This document shows positions 9,545-19,193 of a stretch of 64,000 nucleotides of DNA, piece by piece. Every line of letters starts with the position of its first letter. Position 1 is the stretch's first letter. Under the pieces are notes generated by a model. That model was not told where the DNA came from, did no database searches, and was given only the letters and a program-made list of their open reading frames with translations. The stretch is from CAVQWT01 sp963810815 (GTDB taxonomy: Bacteria > Pseudomonadota > Gammaproteobacteria > Burkholderiales > Casimicrobiaceae): assembly GCA_963810815.1 (NCBI GenBank), contig CAWEPB010000003.1:310001-374000 (forward strand). Reading direction: 5' to 3'. A program made the translations under genes and the position numbers.

Positions 9545-10862
9545 GGCCGTTGCCGCCGGCGGGATCCTCGCCGCGGCGCGCGAAACGGATGTTGAGCTGC
9601 TTCAGCTTGCGGTACAGGTGGGTGCGCTCCAGGCCCGCCTTGTCGGCGACGCGGCTCATGTTGCTCTGCTCGCGGCCGAGCAGCTGCTCGAAGTAGATCC
9701 GCTCGAACGCCTCGCGCGCCTCCCGCAGCGGCAGGTCGAAGAACCGGGCGGTGATTTCCGGTGCCACGGCGGGATTCGACGCCGCGGCCTCGCCCAGCAG
9801 CCGCCTGACGTGATCCGGCGTCAGCTCGAACTGCCCTGCGGTCAGGGCGAGGTTGGCGACGACGTTGTGCAGGTGGTCGAGGTTGCCGGGCCAGTACGCG
9901 TTGGTCAGCGCGGTCAGGGCCGCGGGCGTGAGCGTGCCCATCGACCGGCCTACCTCCTGCTGCGCGTTCTTCTGCGTCGCCGCGATGTCCTGCCAGTACC
10001 GCTCGACCAGCGCCGGGATGTCCTCGCGGCGCGAGCGCAGCGGCGGCAGCACGACGGCGCCGGCGGAGAGCGCGGCCAGCAGCGCCGGGTCGAACTTGCC
10101 TTCGGCTGCAAGGTTGCCGAGGGGCTCGGCGCTGGTGGCGACGAGCGTGACGCTCGCCCGATCGAGCTTCGGCAGCAGGAACGCGAGCCCCTTCTGCTCG
10201 GATTTCGAATACAGGCCGATCTCGGCGCAATGGAGCGTGCCCTCGCGCGCCTCCTCGAGCAGCGCCATCGGATTCGCGGCAAGCCGGGCGCCGGAAGCCA
10301 GCGCCACGAACGGCGCGCCGGGCACCGCGAGCGCCCGCGCCGCGGGGTCCTGGCCCGTGCCCGGTTCTCCGAGCACCAGCACTGGACGGCGGGACGCGAG
10401 TATCTGCTCGAGGCGCCGCTCGACATCGCGCACGGCGTTGCTCGAGCCCAGCGCGGCCAGCGACACCCGCCGGGGCTCCTTGGCCGCGGCGGTCTTGAGC
10501 GCGCGCGACACGGTGGCCAGCAGCTTCTGCAGCCCGACGGGCTTCTCGAGGAAGTCGAAGGCGCCGATCCGGGTCGCCTCGACGGCGGTTTCGATCGTGC
10601 CGTGGCCCGACATCATCACCACCGGCATGGTCAGCGTGCCGGCCGCCGCCCACTCGCGCAGCAGCGTCACGCCGTCGGTGTCGGGCATCCAGATGTCGAG
10701 CAGCACCAGTGCCGGCTGCTGGCGCACCCGGTACGCCCGCGCCGCCGTCGCGTTCTCCGCGAGCGCGACACGGTAGCCCTCGTCCTGCAGGATCTCCGAG
10801 AGGAGCTCGCGAATGCCGACTTCGTCGTCGACGACCAGGATCTCGCGGATGGGAGCGGTCAT
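9537..10862 (-). CDS. ntrX: NtrX-like response regulator with degenerate AAA+ domain
   Basis: Response regulator of 441 residues partnered with NtrY. Residues 1-125 form a receiver domain (VVDDE, phosphoacceptor in LLDIWMPD, MSGHG, EKP). A central AAA+-like domain follows, then a Fis-type helix-turn-helix at the C-terminus (NMSRVADKAGLERTHLYRKL). The AAA+ part is degenerate: the P-loop reads GEPGTGQD with glutamine for the lysine, the Walker B region reads GTLHCAEIG rather than GTLFLDEIG, and no GAFTGA loop is seen. It therefore probably does not hydrolyse ATP or open sigma-54 promoters. Family knowledge: NtrYX acts in nitrogen, redox or envelope responses. Confidence 0.88.
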   Translation of the reverse strand: MTAPIREILVVDDEVGIRELLSEILQDEGYRVALAENATAARAYRVRQQPALVLLDIWMPDTDGVTLLREWAAAGTLTMPVVMMSGHGTIETAVEATRIGAFDFLEKPVGLQKLLATVSRALKTAAAKEPRRVSLAALGSSNAVRDVERRLEQILASRRPVLVLGEPGTGQDPAARALAVPGAPFVALASGARLAANPMALLEEAREGTLHCAEIGLYSKSEQKGLAFLLPKLDRASVTLVATSAEPLGNLAAEGKFDPALLAALSAGAVVLPPLRSRREDIPALVERYWQDIAATQKNAQQEVGRSMGTLTPAALTALTNAYWPGNLDHLHNVVANLALTAGQFELTPDHVRRLLGEAAASNPAVAPEITARFFDLPLREAREAFERIYFEQLLGREQSNMSRVADKAGLERTHLYRKLKQLNIRFARRGEDPAGGNGHG

Positions 10863-10869
10863 CGAGGCC

Positions 10870-13026
10870 TCAGGCGAACGACGTCGGGAACGGAAGCACG
10901 ATCGTCACGCGGGCGCCCCGGGGTTCGCGCTGCCCGATCTCGACGCGCCCCCCATGCTCGTCGACGATCTTCTTGACGATCGCGAGGCCGAGGCCGGTGC
11001 CCTTGGCCTTGGTCGTGACGTAGGGCTCGAACGCCCTCTGGACGAGTTCGTCGGAGAAGCCGGGGCCTGCGTCGGCGAACGACAGCCGGACATCCCCGTT
11101 CCCGCTCTCGAGCGAGATGTCGTAGCGGGGCTCGGCAACGTCGGCTTGCGCGTCGATCGCGTTCTGGAGGAGGTTGTGGAACACCTGGCGCAGGCGGGTG
11201 GGTTCGCCCTGGACGACGACCGGGGCAGCGGGAAGGGACAAGTTCATGTAGGGGCGCAGATTGTCGTATAGGGCAAGGACGTCGAGCAAGAGGGCGGCCA
11301 GGTCGACCGCCTGCATGGTGCCGGGCCGCGGCCGCCGCGCGTAGATCGCGAAGTCGTCGACCATGTTTTTCATCGCCGCAACCTGCGCGATGATCGTCTG
11401 GGCGCCGCGCCTGAGCGTGTCCTGGTCGGCGGCGTCGAGCTTGGGCGCGAGCTTGAACTCCAGCCGCTCGGCCGAAAGCTGGATCGGCGTGAGCGGATTC
11501 TTGATTTCGTGCGCGAGGCGGCGTGCCACCTCCGCCCACGCCGCGTCACGCTGCGCCTGCGCCAGGTCGGTGACGTCGTCGAACACGACCACGTATCCCG
11601 CGACCGGAACCACCGGCAGGCGCGAACCCCGCAACATCAGGATGCGCGTCAGGTTCGCCACCGTCAACTCCGCCTGCTTCTGCCACTGGCCGTCACGGCT
11701 CGCGCGAAAGCCCTCGGCGGCAAGCTCGGCGAACGGCGCAAGCCCGGGCAGCGCGCGGCCCCATTCGGACAACGGCATCCCCGTCAGCTCCACCAGCGGC
11801 TGCTGCAGGATGACCGCCGCGCTGGCGTTGGCGGTGCGCAACCGCAGCCCGTCGTCGAAGGCGAGCACGCCGGCCGAAAGGTTGCCGAGGATGCTCTCGA
11901 GATACGCACGCGTCGTTTCCGTGGCACGCCGCGACTCCTCGGTCTTCTGCTGCGCCTCGGCAAGCTGCGCGGTCATCGTGTTGAACGATTCGGTCAGCAC
12001 GCCCATTTCGTCGCGCGACGTGACCGGGGTCCGCTGCGTGAAATCGCCCTGCGCCACCGCGCGCGTGCCTGCGGCGAGCTGTCCCAGCGGCGCCGCGAAG
12101 CGCTCGGACAGGACGACGGCCAGCCCCAGCGCCGACGTCAGCGCGAGGAGCAGCGTCAGCGTCAGCGTCAGCCGATACAGCTGTTTCAGGGCGCCGCGCG
12201 CGAACGAGATTTCCTGGTAGTCGCGCGCCCCCGTCTGCACCTTTTCCATCTCCAGGGCGAGGGTCTTCGGCACCGGCTCGACGACCTGCAGCAGCTTGAG
12301 CGGCTCGAGGCGGTCGTCGCTGTTGACCGGCGCGACGACGCGCAGCACCAGTCCCCCGGCCGCCGGCTGCTCGATCGCCGTGTAGGTCTGCTGCAGACGT
12401 GCCCGCCGCAGCGCCTGCGCCGGCGGCGACTCCGGCGTGGCGGTCGAACCGCCGACGCCGGCGACCGCGAGCAGCGCGCCCGAGGTGGAGAACAGCGCCG
12501 CTTCGTACACCCCCGCCTGCTCGGCGGCACGATTGAGGCGCGACACCACGCTTCCCGATCCCGGTTCGCCCAGCGCGGCGGCGATCTGCCCCGCCTTGTT
12601 GCCCGCTTCCCGCTGCAGGTAATCGAGGGCGTTGCGGCCGAGGTTCAGGCCCCCGTCGAGCGCGCGGTCGACGCGCACGTCGAACCAGCTTTCGATGCTC
12701 TTGCCGAGGAACTGGACCGAGACCGCGTAGACGAGGGCGCCCGGCAGCACGGCGACCAGCGCGAACAGCAGCACCAGGCGCAGCGCGAGCCGCGAGCCGA
12801 ACACGCCGCGGCGCAGGCTGCGCGCAAGGCGCAGGAGCTGATAGCCGACCAGGAGCATCAGCAGCGCGACCAGCACGCCGTTGCCGATGAGCAGCAGGTC
12901 GTAGCGGCGCGCGAAGAGGTCGGTGTTCGCCGTCGCCGTCGCGAGCAGGAACAGCAGGATCGCGCCGAGCCCGACCAGGGTGACGAGCAGCCAGCGCAGG
13001 CCCCGCCCGGCGAGGAGTCCGTTCAC
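10870..13026 (-). CDS. ntrY: NtrY-like membrane sensor histidine kinase
   Basis: Sensor kinase of 718 residues. Three hydrophobic segments lie in the first 130 residues, then a periplasmic stretch, a further membrane segment near residue 290, a HAMP linker, a PAS-like domain, and the kinase core. The H-box is ARRLAHEIKNPLTPIQ, the N-box NLLQNAIDA, and the G-box GTGLGLAIVKKI. The GTG at 13026 was chosen because it overlaps the DUF4390 stop as GTGA; the open frame beyond it only reads through the upstream gene. ntrX follows after 7 bases. Confidence 0.92.
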   Translation of the reverse strand: MNGLLAGRGLRWLLVTLVGLGAILLFLLATATANTDLFARRYDLLLIGNGVLVALLMLLVGYQLLRLARSLRRGVFGSRLALRLVLLFALVAVLPGALVYAVSVQFLGKSIESWFDVRVDRALDGGLNLGRNALDYLQREAGNKAGQIAAALGEPGSGSVVSRLNRAAEQAGVYEAALFSTSGALLAVAGVGGSTATPESPPAQALRRARLQQTYTAIEQPAAGGLVLRVVAPVNSDDRLEPLKLLQVVEPVPKTLALEMEKVQTGARDYQEISFARGALKQLYRLTLTLTLLLALTSALGLAVVLSERFAAPLGQLAAGTRAVAQGDFTQRTPVTSRDEMGVLTESFNTMTAQLAEAQQKTEESRRATETTRAYLESILGNLSAGVLAFDDGLRLRTANASAAVILQQPLVELTGMPLSEWGRALPGLAPFAELAAEGFRASRDGQWQKQAELTVANLTRILMLRGSRLPVVPVAGYVVVFDDVTDLAQAQRDAAWAEVARRLAHEIKNPLTPIQLSAERLEFKLAPKLDAADQDTLRRGAQTIIAQVAAMKNMVDDFAIYARRPRPGTMQAVDLAALLLDVLALYDNLRPYMNLSLPAAPVVVQGEPTRLRQVFHNLLQNAIDAQADVAEPRYDISLESGNGDVRLSFADAGPGFSDELVQRAFEPYVTTKAKGTGLGLAIVKKIVDEHGGRVEIGQREPRGARVTIVLPFPTSFA

Positions 13027-13607
13027 GGCGTGAAGTTCCAGCGATTCCAGCCCGAGTCGAGCGACCATTCGCGCGACGTGATCGCGTTGACCTGGAAGGG
13101 TTTCGGCAGCTGGTTGGTGTCGAGGCGCAGGCGCACGCCGGCGACGTAGCGTTCGCCGCGGATGACCTGGTCGCGGCGTCCGACCTCGCGCGACGTGACG
13201 CGGGAGAGAAACCGCTCGACCTCCGCCACGGAGTTGAGCGACTGCGCGAGCAGGCCGCTCGAGATCCGATAGTGCTGCGCCAGCGCCTGCCACGCCACGC
13301 GATACTGCGTCGTCGAGGTGATGACCTTCTCGTCGAGCCAGTACCAGCGGGGCCGGGTCAGCTCGAATTCGAGCACGAAGTACAGCGGAATGCCCTTCTG
13401 CAGCGCCTCGTCGAGCGTGGCGTTGAGGGCGAAATCGAAATCGGCGTTGAGCACCAGCGCGTCGTCCTCGACGCGCAGTTCCGCCTGCCTGACGCCGATG
13501 ACGTCCGCGCGCGCCGGGGCGGCCAGGCAGGCGAGCACCACCAGCGCCGCGGCGAAGGCGTGCAGCGCGGGAGTCACGATCGGGCGGAGGGGCGGCGCGA
13601 GGAACAT
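13023..13607 (-). CDS. exported DUF4390 family protein
   Basis: Protein of 194 residues with a signal peptide (hydrophobic segment about 16-30, likely cut after APARA) and a DUF4390 body. Function unknown. DUF4390 genes sit directly upstream of ntrYX in many betaproteobacteria, which suggests an envelope role linked to the NtrY sensor. The ATG at 13607 gives a sound signal peptide; a GTG at 13577 is also possible. The gene couples to ntrY by a 4-base overlap and follows rsmB after about 140 bases. Confidence 0.82.
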   Translation of the reverse strand: MFLAPPLRPIVTPALHAFAAALVVLACLAAPARADVIGVRQAELRVEDDALVLNADFDFALNATLDEALQKGIPLYFVLEFELTRPRWYWLDEKVITSTTQYRVAWQALAQHYRISSGLLAQSLNSVAEVERFLSRVTSREVGRRDQVIRGERYVAGVRLRLDTNQLPKPFQVNAITSREWSLDSGWNRWNFTP

Positions 13608-13746
13608 GCCGGCGGGGCGCTGGCTCGGAAGGGTCGGGGCGCGCTCCGACGGATTGAAGGGACGACGGGCGGCGCGGCACGCGTTAGGCAGGCCATCATC
13701 GCCCGGCGGCGGCGCCGGCGACGCCGCGGGGTCCCGGGCATCCCGG

Positions 13747-15048
13747 TCATGCCTTGCGCAACCGCGCGTAGAAAAACCCGTCCTGATTGTGGGCCGCCCC
13801 CCCTTGCGAAGGCAAGCATTGCCCCCCTCGATGCGGTACGTCAGGCGGCAGGGTGATGGATTCGCGCAACGCCCCGGGGGTCCGGGCGGCGAAGGCCTCG
13901 ATCTGGGCGTCGTTCTCGTCGTGGAAGACCGAGCAGGTGACGTAGAGAAGCTTGCCGCCGGGCGCGACGCAGCCCCAGAGCGCGTCGAGCAGCCGCGCCT
14001 GCTGGGCGCCAAAGCCTGCGACGTCGCGCGCCCGGCGCAGCCATTTGCCGTCCGGGTGGCGGCGGACCACGCCCGATGCGGTGCAGGGCACGTCGGCCAC
14101 GATGCGATCGAAGGGGCGGCCGTCCCACCATCCGCGCGGCGCGCCGGCGTCGCCCTCGCGCACCGTGACGCGGGGCGAATCCAGCCGGAGCCGCGTCAGG
14201 TTCTCGCGGACGCGGTTGAGCCGCGTCGCGTCGCTGTCGAGAGCCACCAGCTCGACCTCCGCGCATTCGAGTATCTGGGTGGACTTGCCCCCGGGGGCCG
14301 CACAGGCGTCGAGCACCCGCTGCCCGTCGGCCAGGTCCAGCAGCGGGGCCGCCAGCTGCGCCGCCGCGTCCTGGACCGAGAACGCCCCCTCGGCGTAGCC
14401 AGGCAGTTCCGGCACCGGCCGCGGCGGGTCGACGATGGCGCCCGCCGCGCCGACCGCGGTGGCAGCGACGCCAGCCGCGGCGCAGGCAGCGAGCCAGTCC
14501 TCGCGGGTGGTCACCCGCCGGTTCACCCGCACCGTCAGCGGCGGGCGCGCGTTGCCGGCGTCCAGGATGGCCTCCCAGTCGTCCGGCCAGTCGCGGCGGA
14601 CGCGCTCGATCCACCAGAGCGGATACGAGTAGCGCCCGACCGGATCCTCGCGGACCGACGCGTCCAGCGCTTCGCGCTCGCGCAGGTAACGCCGCAGGAG
14701 GGCGTTGACCAGCGCCTTGGCCGCCGGGCGCGCCAATTCGCCCGCGGCGGCGACCGCACGATCGACGACGGCGAACGGCGGCGCGCGGGTGTGGCCCAGC
14801 TGGTACAGCGCGACGGCCGTCAAGGCGGCGAGCGGCGGGTCGGTGAACGGCTTCGTCGCCAACCGCCGGGTGAGCGCCTCCAGCGTGCCCCAATGCCGCA
14901 GCGTCCCATAGGCCAGTTCCTGCACCAGCGACCGGCGGCGTCCGGCGTCGGTGGCGCCGACGGCAACCGCCGCCAGCGCCGCGGGCAGCGTCGCGCCGTC
15001 GAGCACCCGGCGGACGGCGAGGGCGGCCAGTTTCTGCGCTTCCTGCAT
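13747..15048 (-). CDS. rsmB: 16S rRNA (cytosine(967)-C(5))-methyltransferase
   Basis: Fmu/RsmB methyltransferase of 433 residues. An N-terminal NusB-like helical domain (1-140) precedes the catalytic domain. SAM-binding motif: DACAAPGGKS. The two cysteines of the m5C mechanism are in VADVPCTASGVVRRHPD and TCSVFHDEN. It follows fmt by 31 bases, as usual. The ATG at 15048 gives a product of family length; longer starts would extend into fmt. Confidence 0.95.
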   Translation of the reverse strand: MQEAQKLAALAVRRVLDGATLPAALAAVAVGATDAGRRRSLVQELAYGTLRHWGTLEALTRRLATKPFTDPPLAALTAVALYQLGHTRAPPFAVVDRAVAAAGELARPAAKALVNALLRRYLREREALDASVREDPVGRYSYPLWWIERVRRDWPDDWEAILDAGNARPPLTVRVNRRVTTREDWLAACAAAGVAATAVGAAGAIVDPPRPVPELPGYAEGAFSVQDAAAQLAAPLLDLADGQRVLDACAAPGGKSTQILECAEVELVALDSDATRLNRVRENLTRLRLDSPRVTVREGDAGAPRGWWDGRPFDRIVADVPCTASGVVRRHPDGKWLRRARDVAGFGAQQARLLDALWGCVAPGGKLLYVTCSVFHDENDAQIEAFAARTPGALRESITLPPDVPHRGGQCLPSQGGAAHNQDGFFYARLRKA

Positions 15049-15079
15049 CGGTGGCGGCGGTGATGCCCGGTGGCGGCGG

Positions 15080-16039
15080 TCAGCCTGCGACGCCGGCGGG
15101 CGCCGCGGCCAGGTCGAACCGCTGCCCCGGCACGACGCGCCGGCCGGAAACGAAGGCGGCGGCGTCCATCCGCCTGCCGCCGGCCGGCTGCAGCTCGGTG
15201 ATGCGCAGCAGCCCTTCGCCGCAGGCGACGACAACCCCGTCCGGTCCGGCCGCGACGACGGTCCCGGCCGCGCCACCGCGACCGTCGGCCGCCTCCGCGC
15301 GCCACAGCTTGACCAGGTCGCCGGCATACGCGGTGAACGCGCCCGGGGCCGGGTCGAAGGCGCGGATCTGGCGGTCGATGACCGCGGCGGGCGCGCGCCA
15401 GTCGATCGCGGCGTCGGAGCGCCCGATCTTGGCGGCGTAGGTCGAACCGTCGGCCGGCTGCGGCGTGGCGGCCAGCGGGGGGCCCGAGGCCAGCCGCCGC
15501 AGCGTCTCGACGATGGCCGTCGCCCCGGCCGCCGCGAGCTTGTCGTGCAGCGTCGCCGCGGTTTCGCGCGGATCGATCGGCACCGGCACCGCCGCGATCA
15601 TCGGCCCGGTATCGAGCCCCGCGTCCATCTGCATGATCGTCACGCCGGACTGCCGGTCACCTGCGAGCAAGGCCCGCTGGATGGGCGCGGCACCCCGCCA
15701 GCGCGGCAGCAGCGAGGCATGGATATTGAGACAGCCGTGCCGCGGCCAGTCCAGGATTGCCGCGGGCAGGATCAGGCCGTAGGCGGCGACGACCAGCACG
15801 TCGAGCGCGACGCCGGTGACCGGCGCGCGCGCCTCGACCGTCCTGAGGGTCGCCGGCTGCTGCAGCGGCAGGCCGTGCGCCAGCGCGAAGGCCTTGACCG
15901 GCGACGGCTCGAGCCTGAGGCCCCGACCCTTCGGCTTGTCCGGGCGGGTGAGCACCAGCGGCACGGCAAAGCCCGCCGCGACGATGGCCGCGAGCGCGGT
16001 GGCGGCGAACGCGGGCGTGCCGGCGAACCCGACGCGCAT
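15080..16039 (-). CDS. fmt: methionyl-tRNA formyltransferase
   Basis: Formylates the initiator Met-tRNA. The 319-residue product begins MRVGFAGTPAFAATAL, has the catalytic LNIHASLLPRWRGAAPI segment (Asn and His of the active site) and MDAGLDTGPM with the active-site Asp. A C-terminal OB-like domain follows. It lies 23 bases downstream of def, its classical partner. Confidence 0.96.
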   Translation of the reverse strand: MRVGFAGTPAFAATALAAIVAAGFAVPLVLTRPDKPKGRGLRLEPSPVKAFALAHGLPLQQPATLRTVEARAPVTGVALDVLVVAAYGLILPAAILDWPRHGCLNIHASLLPRWRGAAPIQRALLAGDRQSGVTIMQMDAGLDTGPMIAAVPVPIDPRETAATLHDKLAAAGATAIVETLRRLASGPPLAATPQPADGSTYAAKIGRSDAAIDWRAPAAVIDRQIRAFDPAPGAFTAYAGDLVKLWRAEAADGRGGAAGTVVAAGPDGVVVACGEGLLRITELQPAGGRRMDAAAFVSGRRVVPGQRFDLAAAPAGVAG

Positions 16040-16062
16040 CGGGGGGAGGGCGGACCGGCGGG

Positions 16063-16566
16063 TCAGCCGGCGAGCCGCTGCTTCTTGCGCAGCCGCGCCG
16101 ACAGCCGGGCGCGCTTCAGCGGCGACAGATGGTCGACGAAGACCTTGCCCTCGAGGTGGTCCATTTCGTGCTGCAGGCATACGGCAAGCAGCTCGTCCGC
16201 CTCGACGACGAAGGTCTGGCCGTGCTCGTCCTGGGCCTCGACCCGCACTTTCGCGGCGCGCACCACCTTGTCGTAGTAGCCTGGAACCGACAGGCAGCCT
16301 TCCTCGCATTCGGCCTCGCCTTCGGCGACCAGGATCCGGGGGTTGATGAACACCCGCAGCTCGTCGCGGGCCTCGGAAAGATCCATGACGATCACCCGCT
16401 TGTGGACGTCGACCTGGGTGGCCGCGAGCCCGATGCCGGGGGCCGCGTACATGGTTTCCGCCATGTCCCGGACCAGCTTCCGGATCTCCGGGGTGAACGA
16501 GGTCACCGGGGCGGCAACCTTGCGCAGCCGCGGGTCGGGATACTCGAGAATCGGCAACAGCGCCAT
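16063..16566 (-). CDS. def: peptide deformylase
   Basis: Metalloenzyme that removes the formyl group from nascent chains; 167 residues. All three motifs are present: GIGLAATQ, EEGCLSVP (metal-ligand Cys) and QHEMDHLEGK (two metal-ligand His and the catalytic Glu). The ATG at 16566 starts MALLPILEYPDPRLR, the standard N-terminus. It heads the leftward def-fmt-rsmB-DUF4390-ntrY-ntrX-kup run and is divergent from the LysM gene. Confidence 0.96.
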   Translation of the reverse strand: MALLPILEYPDPRLRKVAAPVTSFTPEIRKLVRDMAETMYAAPGIGLAATQVDVHKRVIVMDLSEARDELRVFINPRILVAEGEAECEEGCLSVPGYYDKVVRAAKVRVEAQDEHGQTFVVEADELLAVCLQHEMDHLEGKVFVDHLSPLKRARLSARLRKKQRLAG

Positions 16567-16682
16567 GGTGTCAGACGAGCTAGCTTGCAAAATGCAGACT
16601 CGGGATGCAGAATCCCTGCTAACCCCTTATTTTGCGGCGGTTTAGGACGATAGCAAGGCCCGCCCCTTCCGGAAGAGGCTTT

Positions 16683-17780
16683 ATGCGTCAAAAGTTTAGC
16701 ACACCGATACGCCTGCTCGCGGCCACCGCCACGATGCTCGTTCTCTGCGCGACCGCGGCCGCCGCCGACGCTCCGGTCCTCCAGGACCAGGTGCCCGACC
16801 GGTACGAGGTCCGGAAGGGGGACACCCTCTGGGGCATTGCCGGGAAGTACCTCAAGGACCCGTGGCGCTGGCCGGATGTCTGGCGGATGAACCGCGACGA
16901 CATCAGGAACCCGCATCGCATCTATCCCGGCGACGTCATCGTGCTCGATCGCAGCAGCGGCGAGCCCCGGCTCGCGCTCGAGCGTCCTGCCGTGCGGCTG
17001 TCGCCGTCGGTGCGCGCGACGCCGCTCGATGCGGAGGCGATCCCCAGCATTCCGCCCGGCGACATCGAGCCGTACCTGTCGAAGCCGATGGTCACGGACC
17101 TGGACGGCCTGGCCAATGCGCCGCAGATCGTCGCCGGCCGTGACGGCCGCGGCGTCCGCGGCGGGAACGACCTCGTCTACGTGACCGGGCTCGACCCGGC
17201 GAAGGGCGTGCTCTGGTACATCTACCGCCAGGGGCGCCGCTTCTACGCGGCGAACAGCGGCGACTTCCTCGGCGAGGAGCAGCGCTTCCTCGGCGTCGCG
17301 CGGGTCGAGCGCTTCGCCGACGTCTCGACCGTGCGCATCGCCAGCGCGAACGAGGAGATTCTCGTCGGCGACCGGCTGGTGCCGGCGCCGCCCGAGGTGC
17401 TGCTCAACTACGCGCCGCACGCGCCGACCGCCAAGGTCGACGGCCGCATCATCGCCACCAGCCGCGATTCGATCGAGGTCGGCCGCGGCTGGATCGTCAC
17501 GCTCGACAAGGGCGCCGCCGACGGCCTCGACGTCGGCGCGGTGCTCGCGATCTACCGCAGCGTTCCGCCGCTGCGCGATCCGCGTCCGTCGAACGAACCC
17601 GAGCAGATGTTCCGGCTCCTCGATCAGACGCGCTTCTTCCAGCGCGACAAGTTCGTCCAGATCCCCGACGAACGCTCGGGCCTGCTGTTCGTCTTCCGGG
17701 TGTTCGACCGGGTGTCCTACGCGCTGGTGTTCAACACCACCGACCCGGTGCACGTCGGCGACCCCGTCCGCAACCCCTGA
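16683..17780 (+). CDS. secreted LysM-domain protein
   Basis: Exported protein of 365 residues: signal peptide (about 1-28, ending TAAAADA) and a LysM peptidoglycan-binding domain at about 38-88 (YEVRKGDTLWGIAGKYL to IYPGDVIVLD). The remaining 270 residues are soluble and not recognised in detail. Proteins of this make-up sit between def and dprA in many betaproteobacteria. Start ATG 16683 follows a purine-rich AAGAGG. A strong stem-loop lies 8 bases after the stop. Confidence 0.9.
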   Translation: MRQKFSTPIRLLAATATMLVLCATAAAADAPVLQDQVPDRYEVRKGDTLWGIAGKYLKDPWRWPDVWRMNRDDIRNPHRIYPGDVIVLDRSSGEPRLALERPAVRLSPSVRATPLDAEAIPSIPPGDIEPYLSKPMVTDLDGLANAPQIVAGRDGRGVRGGNDLVYVTGLDPAKGVLWYIYRQGRRFYAANSGDFLGEEQRFLGVARVERFADVSTVRIASANEEILVGDRLVPAPPEVLLNYAPHAPTAKVDGRIIATSRDSIEVGRGWIVTLDKGAADGLDVGAVLAIYRSVPPLRDPRPSNEPEQMFRLLDQTRFFQRDKFVQIPDERSGLLFVFRVFDRVSYALVFNTTDPVHVGDPVRNP

Positions 17781-17788
17781 CCCCCGAG

Positions 17789-17821
17789 CCGGGGACGCCG
17801 CGCGACCCGCGGCGCCCCCGG
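17789..17821 (+). terminator. stem-loop after the LysM gene
   Basis: Inverted repeat of 14 positions with one mismatch: CCGGGGACGCCGCG, loop CGACC, then CGCGGCGCCCCCGG. It starts 8 bases after the LysM gene stop. No T-tract follows. Confidence 0.6.
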
Positions 17822-17867
17822 TCCCGTCGCCGCCAGCCCCCGACCGGCCGGCCGCCCATATTCCCCG

Positions 17868-18967
17868 ATGCACGTCGACGCCCGCGCGCAAAGTTGGGCC
17901 GCGCTTGCGCTGGCGGGCGTCGGACCGCGACCGCTGGTGCAGCTGCTGCGGGCCTTCGGCGATCCGGAGGCGGTGCTTGCCGCAACGCCTGCCCAGCGCC
18001 GCGCCGTCGTGACGGCGCCGGCCGCCGCAGCGCTCGATGCCGGGCCGGACCCCGACCGCCTCGCCGCAACCCTCGCCTGGCTGGCCGGGGACGGCCACGG
18101 CTTTCTCGCCTGGGATGACGCCGACTATCCGCCAGCGCTGCTGGAGATCGCCGATCCGCCGCCGATCCTGTTCTGCCTCGGCCGGCGCGAGCTGCTCGCG
18201 CGGCCGGCCCTCGCCATCGTCGGCAGCCGCAACGCGACGCCGCAGGGATGCGAGGACGCCGAGGCGTTCGCGCTGGCGCTGTCGGCGGCCGGGCTCACCA
18301 TCGTCAGCGGGCTCGCCCAGGGCATCGACGCGGCTGCGCATCGGGGCGGCCTCGCCGGCGCCGCCGGCAGCATCGCCGTCGTCGGCACCGGCCCGGATCG
18401 CGTCTACCCGGCGGCGAATCGCGACCTCGCGCACGTGCTGGCGAGGGACGGCCTGATCCTCTCCGAGTTTCCCCCGGGCACGCCGGCGCGGCAGCACCAC
18501 TTTCCCCGTCGCAATCGCCTGATCAGCGGACTCGCGCGCGGCGTGCTCGTCGTCGAGGCGGCGCTGGGCTCGGGCTCGCTGATCACCGCGCGGATGGCGG
18601 CCGAGCAGGGGCGCGAGGTCTTCGCGATTCCCGGTTCCATCCACTCGCCGTTCGCCAAAGGTTGCCACCGGCTGATACGCGATGGCGCCAAGCTGGTCGA
18701 GACGGCGCAGGACGTGCTGGAGGAGCTGAAGCTCGTCCCGGCGGCCGCGGCCGCATCCACGGCAGCCGGCGTGCCGGAGGATTCGACGGTTCCGCCGTCC
18801 CCGCCGCCGTCCTGAGGGCGCTGGGCTACGACCCGGCCGACGTCGACACGCTGTCGTCGCGAACAGGCCTCGACGCGCCCACGCTGCTCGCGACCTTGTC
18901 GGCACTCGAGCTGGACGGCCGGGTCGCCGCGCTGCCGGGCGGCCGCTGGCAGCGCATCGGCCCGTAG
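17868..18967 (+). CDS. dprA: DNA-processing protein DprA, frameshifted near the 3' end
   Basis: DprA/Smf loads RecA onto incoming single-stranded DNA during transformation. The first frame (17868-18815, 315 residues) has the Rossmann-like domain with VGSRNATPQG, SGLAQGIDAAAHRGGL and RNRLISGLARG. The C-terminal winged-helix domain (LRALGYDPADVDTLSSRTGL onward) lies in another frame and ends at 18967. One missing base near 18775-18805, in a C/G-rich run, would restore a single protein of about 366 residues. Either the gene has lost its winged helix or the base is a sequencing error; the intact second frame favours the latter. Confidence 0.85.
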
Positions 18968-18969
18968 CG

Positions 18970-19000
18970 CCGGGGCCGCCGCCGGCGCCGCGGCCCCCGG
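18970..19000 (+). terminator. GC-rich stem-loop after dprA
   Basis: CCGGGGCCGC pairs with GCGGCCCCCGG with a one-base bulge, starting 3 bases after the end of the dprA winged-helix frame. No T-tract. The position right after the second-frame stop supports that frame being the real gene end. Confidence 0.45.
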
Positions 19001-19193
19001 AACCCGCGCGCCACCGGCGGACGGCGCCCCCGAGGTCGGCGGTTCGGCGAGGATCGCCTCGCGTGCGAGCGCGCGCGAGGGCACGCATGCGCGGGCGCGC
19101 GCGGCCGCACCCGCGCAACTCTCGGCCGAAGGTCGGGTTGCGGCGCGCGCGGCGCAGCGGTTAGTATCTGCCGCTCTTCGCACCCCCCGACCC

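Noticed and set aside
9537..10862. Classical sigma-54 activator
   Set aside because: Walker A lysine and GAFTGA are missing, so sigma-54 activation is not supported.
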